Assembly: GCA_029852775.1 (NCBI GenBank)
Contig: LEKJ01000061.1
Location: 40,001 to 104,000 of the forward strand
Length of the DNA: 64,000 nucleotides
DNA from: Pasteurellaceae bacterium LFhippo2
Lineage (GTDB): Bacteria; Pseudomonadota; Gammaproteobacteria; Enterobacterales; Pasteurellaceae
Direction of reading: 5' to 3'
Every line of letters starts with the position of its first letter. The first letter of the stretch is position 1. Made by a program: the position numbers and the translations under genes. This document shows, in pieces, positions 59,774-64,000 of the stretch. Under the pieces are notes generated by a model. It was not told the DNA's origin and did not search any database. It saw nothing but the letters and a program-made list of their open reading frames with translations.

Positions 59774-59875
59774 CTAGATATAATCATAAGTCCTACATAT
59801 AAATGCGACGATTAAGATGATTAACATCACTAAGATCTGAATTAATCGTTTTTTAGTTAATTTTTCTGCAGCCAT
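59774..59875 (-). CDS. 33-aa single-helix membrane peptide, divergent from fnr
   Basis: This short frame has ATG at 59875 with GGAAG 5 nt upstream and stop TAG. It encodes MAAEKLTKKRLIQILVMLII and a further 13 residues: a basic N-terminus and one transmembrane helix (about 11-25). It lies in the fnr leader on the opposite strand. Small membrane peptides of this type are common but I do not recognise a family. Translation is plausible, not proven. Confidence 0.5.
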   Translation of the reverse strand: MAAEKLTKKRLIQILVMLIILIVAFICRTYDYI

Positions 59876-59969
59876 TTTTCTTCCATTTTAGAAAATCTAT
59901 TTAAATTTGCGTAAAAGAATGTTAAAATTTGCGTCAAATCAAATTTTAAGCACCTATTACGGCGGATTT

Positions 59970-60746
59970 ATGAAAATTGTATCTGATTTTAAAGGAAATG
60001 GAAGAACTGCTTGTACAATTCACTGCCAAAATTGCAGTATTAGCCAACTTTGCCTCCCGTTTACCCTGAATGATCACGAGCTAACTCAACTGGATAACAT
60101 TATTGAACGTAAAAAGCCGGTTCAAAAATCACAAGTGATTTTTCAATCTGGTGATGAGCTTCGTTCAATTTATGCAATTCGTTCAGGCACAATCAAAAGC
60201 TATACCATTAGCGAAAATGGTGAAGAACAAATCACGGCATTCCATTTACCTGGCGATTTAATTGGTTTCGACGCAATTATGGATATGAAACACGTTGGTT
60301 TTGCCCAAGCGCTAGAAACTTCGATGATTTGCGAAATCCCATTTGATATTTTGGATGATTTAGCAGGCAAAATGCCTAAAATCCGCCATCAAATTATGCG
60401 TTTAATGAGTAGTGAAATTAAAAGCGATCAGGAAATGATTTTACTACTCTCTAAAATGAGTGCTGAAGAGAAATTAGCAGCCTTTATTTATAATCTATCA
60501 CAACGCTATTCTGCACGAGGATTCTCAGCTAGAGAGTTCCGCTTAACAATGACTCGTGGCGATATTGGTAACTATCTAGGTTTAACCATTGAAACAATTA
60601 GCCGCTTATTAGGCCGCTTCCAAAAGAGCGGGATGGTTAGTGTCCAAGGGAAATATATTACAATTAACCAGATGGATCAGCTAAGTGAGATGGCTGGAGC
60701 AATAAAATCACAATCTTCAATAGGTTGTGCATCTGGATGTCAATAA
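59970..60746 (+). CDS. fnr: Oxygen-responsive transcription regulator Fnr
   Basis: This 258-aa CRP/FNR protein has three N-terminal Cys in [18 protein letters not shown] and the fourth in SMICEIPF, which together hold the oxygen-labile [4Fe-4S] cluster. The helix-turn-helix [25 protein letters not shown] is that of FNR. It activates anaerobic genes; the tor operon here is a likely member of its regulon, though I could not point to a clear FNR box there. The C-terminal GCASGCQ with two extra Cys is unusual. The ATG at 59970 is chosen over an upstream frame start at 59907, giving a length near E. coli FNR (250). Confidence 0.95.
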   Translation: MKIVSDFKGNGRTACTIHCQNCSISQLCLPFTLNDHELTQLDNIIERKKPVQKSQVIFQSGDELRSIYAIRSGTIKSYTISENGEEQITAFHLPGDLIGFDAIMDMKHVGFAQALETSMICEIPFDILDDLAGKMPKIRHQIMRLMSSEIKSDQEMILLLSKMSAEEKLAAFIYNLSQRYSARGFSAREFRLTMTRGDIGNYLGLTIETISRLLGRFQKSGMVSVQGKYITINQMDQLSEMAGAIKSQSSIGCASGCQ

Positions 60747-60912
60747 TTAATGAAAGCAGCCTAATGGCTGCTTTTTTCTTATCTGAATTCTAATCTTCCC
60801 TGCACTTCGTTTGCAAAATTTCTTCAATATTGTACCGCTTGTAATGAAAATATTTCGATACTATGTATTAGTTATAGGACAAGATGGTTGCTAATTTCGT
60901 TCCTAAGCCTTA

Positions 60913-60986
60913 GCTGTATTTAGTCATAAAAAATCTACACCTTAATCAGTTGAATCGTTAATCCAATTTTTTTGGGGGACAGTTCA
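60913..60986 (-). mobile_element. Relic of an insertion-sequence end
   Basis: On the minus strand it reads TGAACTGTCCCCC, then AAAAAAATTGGATTAACG, then AGATTTTTTATGACTAAATACAGC. The TGAACTGTCCCCC end looks like an IS3-family (IS150-group) terminal repeat, and ATG ACT AAA TAC AGC would be the start of orfA, stopped by TAA one codon later. The same inner end occurs at 55628-55691. No transposase remains. Confidence 0.5.
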
Positions 60987-61017
60987 GTTATTAACCATTT
61001 TTAATAATAAGGCAAGA

Positions 61018-61539
61018 CTACAACCGTCTTGCCTGCCAATAAGTTTTCGACCAATAAGGTGAATTAATATCAGAATAAATTACGCCACCTTTAGTTGAAG
61101 CGTGTAGAAACTGTCCATCTTTAACATAGATCCCAACGTGACGACCATTTGGTCCTCGTCCAGTATTAAAAAAGACTAAATCGCCCGTTGCTAAATTTCT
61201 TTTGGAAATTTGCTTGCCAACCTTGGCTTGATCCACCGTCATTCTTGGTAAATTGATACCAAATAGATCTCGAAAAGTTACCTGAGTAAAACCAGAGCAA
61301 TCTACTCCACTACGAGTTGTCCCACCTAAGCGATATTTTGTTCCTTTCCAACTTCTCTGTTGCTCACTAAGGCTGCTAATCACATAAATAGGATCATTAA
61401 TGCTTCCGTTACCTCGATTCGTCTTAAAGATCTTATTAGATCCCTCTGGTTGCGAATCAGAGCTACTACAAGCGGTCAATCCTAGACTGAAAAGTGCAAA
61501 AAGCCCCACAGCCGCAACTTTTCGACTGAATATCTTCAT
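61018..61539 (-). CDS. mepS: NlpC/P60-family murein endopeptidase lipoprotein (MepS/Spr type)
   Basis: This 173-aa protein has a lipoprotein signal with lipobox LTAC (Cys24). The NlpC/P60 domain has the catalytic Cys in GVDCSGFTQ, His in NGRHVGIY, and a second His in FLHASTKGG. It cuts D-Ala-mDAP cross-links in peptidoglycan to allow cell-wall growth. NlpC is the close paralogue, and either name could apply; the whole-domain match KGTKYRLGGTTRSGVDCSGF is nearest to MepS. Confidence 0.88.
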   Translation of the reverse strand: MKIFSRKVAAVGLFALFSLGLTACSSSDSQPEGSNKIFKTNRGNGSINDPIYVISSLSEQQRSWKGTKYRLGGTTRSGVDCSGFTQVTFRDLFGINLPRMTVDQAKVGKQISKRNLATGDLVFFNTGRGPNGRHVGIYVKDGQFLHASTKGGVIYSDINSPYWSKTYWQARRL

Positions 61540-61550
61540 AAATCACCTCG

Positions 61551-61583
61551 AAAAAAGACATTCTATGCAACATAGAATGTCTT
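61551..61583 (-). terminator. Terminator of pheT-ihfA
   Basis: The perfect 13-bp stem AAGACATTCTATG / CATAGAATGTCTT with a 3-nt loop is followed on the minus strand by TTTTCG. It is directly after ihfA and only 12 bp before the mepS start. Confidence 0.85.
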
Positions 61584-61593
61584 TTATATTAAT

Positions 61594-61890
61594 TTAGGCT
61601 TTTACCGTCGCATTTTCCACGCGTTCACGCATTTTTTGACCAGGTTTAAATACAACGACTCGACGCGCTGTTACTGCAACATCTTCACCTGTTTTTGGAT
61701 TTCGACCTGGTCGAGCCTTCTTATCTCGAACACTAAAATTACCAAAACCTGATAATTTTACTTCTTCACCTTTCTCTAAAGTCAGGCGAATTTCCTCGAA
61801 AAAAAGCTCAACAAATTGTTTTGCGTCACGCTTATCAAAACCACAATGTTCAACAAGGTGTTCCGCGATTTCAAGTTTGGTAAGTGCCAT
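61594..61890 (-). CDS. ihfA: Integration host factor subunit alpha
   Basis: This 98-aa DNABII protein starts [20 protein letters not shown] and has [22 protein letters not shown] with the conserved DNA-intercalating Pro. It forms the IHF heterodimer with IhfB (12855-13136). It is 16 bp downstream of pheT, as in the E. coli pheST-ihfA operon. Confidence 0.97.
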   Translation of the reverse strand: MALTKLEIAEHLVEHCGFDKRDAKQFVELFFEEIRLTLEKGEEVKLSGFGNFSVRDKKARPGRNPKTGEDVAVTARRVVVFKPGQKMRERVENATVKA

Positions 61891-61906
61891 AATCCTGTCC
61901 TTATGT

Positions 61907-64000
61907 CTAATCTCTTAGATAAGCATTAAATTGCGCGGCAAGTTTCTCAAGAACAGCTTGAATTACCGCATTAATTTCATCTTCCTCAAGGGTTTTTTCC
62001 GTATCTTGAATGGTTAAGCTAATAGCTAAGCTCTTCTTGCCATTCTCAAGGTTTGCACCTTGATATACATCGAATAGATTTACGCCCACAAGCTTCTCGC
62101 CGCCTACTTCACGACAAGCATTTAATACTTCACCTGCAGGAGTACTTTGATCTACAACAATCGCAATATCACGTTTATTTGCTGGGAAGCGAGAAATTTC
62201 TTTCGCACTAGGAACATTACGTTCAGCAATCGCATCCGCTAGAATTTCAAACACAACTGGTTTACCACCTAAACCTAATTTTTGAACTACTTTCGGATGA
62301 ACTGTACCGATAAAGCCGATTTCTTGACCATCAAGCATAATTGCTGCTGATTGGCCTGGATGTAATGCAGAATATTGCTTAGCAACGAATGTTAAATCAT
62401 TTCCTGCTTTAGTTAAAGAGAGAATACGCTCAATATCCCCCTTTAAATCAAAGAAATCAACGCTTTCTGCTTTTTGTTCCCAATGAACTGGGCGTTTATC
62501 CCCTACGATAGCGGCTGCAAATACTTGTTCTTGGCGAACACCGTTCTCTGCATTTGCATCAGGAATAAAGCGTAAACCTGTTTCAAAAATACGCACACGG
62601 CTTTGTTGGCGATTTTGGTTATAAGTAATAGTTTCTAATAAACCGGTTAATAGTGATACACGCATTGCAGACATTTCACTTGAAATCGGGTTTGGTAGAA
62701 TCAATGCTTCTTGTTCTGGGTGTAATAGCTCTTGAACTTTTGGATCAACAAAGCTGTAAGTAATGACTTCTTGGTAATCACTATCAACAAACGCAGTACG
62801 AATACGGCTTGCTTCTAAAATTTTCTCCGGCACGCCTTTCATTTGAAGGTGTGCTAAAGGTGCATTATTCGGAATGCTGTTGTAACCGTAGATACGTGCT
62901 ACTTCTTCAATAAGATCTTCTTCGATCTCAATATCAAAACGCCAACTTGGAGATTGAACAGTCCATACATCATCTGCATAGTTTGTATCAAAACCTAAAC
63001 GGTTGAAAATATCTGTTACCGTTTCTGTTTCGATATGATGGCCTAATAGGCTATCTAATTTGCTACGACGTAAAGTTACTTTATTTGATTTTGGTAAATG
63101 CGCTTCGCTTACTGCTTCAACAATTTCGCCCGCTTCACCGCCCGCAATTTCAATTAATAATGCTGTGGCACGTTCCATTGCTTTACGTGCTAACTGTGAG
63201 TCAACACCGCGCTCAAAACGGTGTGAAGCATCAGTATGTAAACCATATTGACGCGCACGGCTTGCAATTGCTAATGGTGCGAAGAATGCTGATTCTAAGA
63301 TAACATCTTTAGTTTCAGTCGTTACGCCACTTGCCTCACCGCCAAAGATACCAGCCATTGCAAGCGGTCCATTTTGGTCTGCAATTAACAATGTATTTGG
63401 TTGAAGTTTTGCAGTTGTACCATCTAATAATACTAATTCTTCACCTTCTTTAGCCATACGAACTTGTACTGGTTGAGCCACTTTTGCCATATCGAAAGCG
63501 TGCATTGGCTGACCTAACTCAATTAAGCTTAGGTTAGTAATATCTACGATAGGATCGATTGAACGAATACCACAGCGGCGTAATTTTTCTTGTAACCATA
63601 ATGGTGATTCAGCCTGTACATTTACGCCTTTTACCACACGTAATAAATAACGTGGACACGCTTCTGGTGCTTGTAAATCGATTTGTGGTTTATCTACCAT
63701 AGTTACTGCAACAGGCTCAAAAGTTGGCTCAACAACTGGTAATTGGTTTACCACGCCCACTTCACGCGCAATACCGGCAATACTTAAACAGTCCGCACGG
63801 TTTGGTGTTAAGCTGATTTCAATAGCGTTATCGTCTAATTTTAGGTATTCACGGAAGTCTGTACCGATAGGTGCATCTGCGGGTAATTCAATGATACCGC
63901 TATGATCTTCTTTGATACCTAATTCAGAGAATGAGCAAAGCATCCCTTCTGATGGCTGACCACGTAATTTGGTTTTCTTGATTTTGAAATCACCTGGTAA
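61907..64000 (-). CDS. pheT: Phenylalanyl-tRNA synthetase beta subunit (5' end outside window)
   Basis: About 698 residues of the C-terminal part are visible and the frame continues past the right edge ([20 protein letters not shown] precedes the first in-window ATG at 63943, so that ATG is not the start). It contains the B3/B4 editing region, the B5 region, the catalytic-like core ([18 protein letters not shown]) and the C-terminal anticodon-binding FDX-ACB domain. It works as an alpha2-beta2 enzyme with PheS, expected just outside the window. Confidence 0.96.
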   Translation of the reverse strand, partial: LPGDFKIKKTKLRGQPSEGMLCSFSELGIKEDHSGIIELPADAPIGTDFREYLKLDDNAIEISLTPNRADCLSIAGIAREVGVVNQLPVVEPTFEPVAVTMVDKPQIDLQAPEACPRYLLRVVKGVNVQAESPLWLQEKLRRCGIRSIDPIVDITNLSLIELGQPMHAFDMAKVAQPVQVRMAKEGEELVLLDGTTAKLQPNTLLIADQNGPLAMAGIFGGEASGVTTETKDVILESAFFAPLAIASRARQYGLHTDASHRFERGVDSQLARKAMERATALLIEIAGGEAGEIVEAVSEAHLPKSNKVTLRRSKLDSLLGHHIETETVTDIFNRLGFDTNYADDVWTVQSPSWRFDIEIEEDLIEEVARIYGYNSIPNNAPLAHLQMKGVPEKILEASRIRTAFVDSDYQEVITYSFVDPKVQELLHPEQEALILPNPISSEMSAMRVSLLTGLLETITYNQNRQQSRVRIFETGLRFIPDANAENGVRQEQVFAAAIVGDKRPVHWEQKAESVDFFDLKGDIERILSLTKAGNDLTFVAKQYSALHPGQSAAIMLDGQEIGFIGTVHPKVVQKLGLGGKPVVFEILADAIAERNVPSAKEISRFPANKRDIAIVVDQSTPAGEVLNACREVGGEKLVGVNLFDVYQGANLENGKKSLAISLTIQDTEKTLEEDEINAVIQAVLEKLAAQFNAYLRD

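Noticed and set aside
59876-59969. FNR box in the fnr leader
   Set aside because: I found no convincing TTGAT-N4-ATCAA match; only loose A/T-rich partial matches.
63943-63943. ATG at 63943 as the start of pheT
   Set aside because: The same frame continues upstream with family-like sequence to the window edge, so the gene is cut, not starting here.

Overview
The window is chromosomal DNA of a gammaproteobacterium in the family Pasteurellaceae. The main clue is the repeated DNA-uptake core AAGCGGT, often in the longer form ACAAGCGGTC followed by an A/T stretch and TTTGCAAA. This is the Apl-type signal of the Actinobacillus pleuropneumoniae / Mannheimia / Haemophilus ducreyi branch, not the Hin-type AAGTGCGGT. 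The low GC content and the gene orders (metY-rimP-nusA-infB-rbfA-truB, cmk-rpsA-ihfB-lapA-lapB-pyrF-yciH, pheT-ihfA, alaS-csrA, serC-hisC-aroA) agree. The genus cannot be fixed from this window.

Layout. 1-7200: the leftward translation/RNA operon, from initiator tRNA-fMet (metY) through rimP, nusA, infB, rbfA and truB to a truncated mltB-like gene. 7300-8320: glpX. 8596-10267: a lysine riboswitch, lysC and a strong terminator. 10266-17654: leftward yciH, pyrF, lapB, lapA, ihfB, rpsA, cmk, degS and galU. 18031-25350: csrA, alaS, a uspA-like gene, aroA, hisC and serC. 25539-26045: a lone PemK/MazF-like gene. 26148-33521: pepP, mazG, cpxR-cpxA, macB without a macA neighbour, and a Nif3/YbgI-family gene. 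33546-39426: the oxidative TCA genes gltA, acnB and icd, with gltA between two direct copies of a structured repeat of about 195 bp. 39601-46628: metF behind a MetJ operator, rnb, metB, dapB, rlmM and a DUF423 gene. 46739-53064: an anaerobic S-/N-oxide respiration module (torE-torC-torZ-torD) with an unusual regulator gene. 53244-61000: an OYE flavoenzyme with an ArsR regulator, a LysE exporter, epmB and efp, two uncharacterised genes, zapB, tdk and fnr. 61018-64000: mepS, ihfA and pheT, which runs off the window.

The part most worth a second look is 51153-53225. The gene upstream of the tor operon encodes a small N-terminal domain, a LuxR/NarL-type helix-turn-helix and a periplasmic-binding-protein-like sensor domain with no signal peptide. 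The architecture suggests a cytoplasmic one-component sensor. The frame is cut by one in-frame UAG with coding sequence continuing on both sides. A perfect TACGTG-TTTC-CACGTA inverted repeat lies upstream of this gene, and a related palindrome AAATACGTATTT lies in the tor promoter region. An identical 36-bp terminator hairpin stands at both ends of the module. Other notable items are two relic insertion-sequence ends, REP-like palindromes, a four-box MetJ operator, a probable ArsR operator pair, a probable TTG start for rimP, and two genes shorter than usual ORF cut-offs (torE, 43 aa, and a 33-aa membrane peptide next to fnr).
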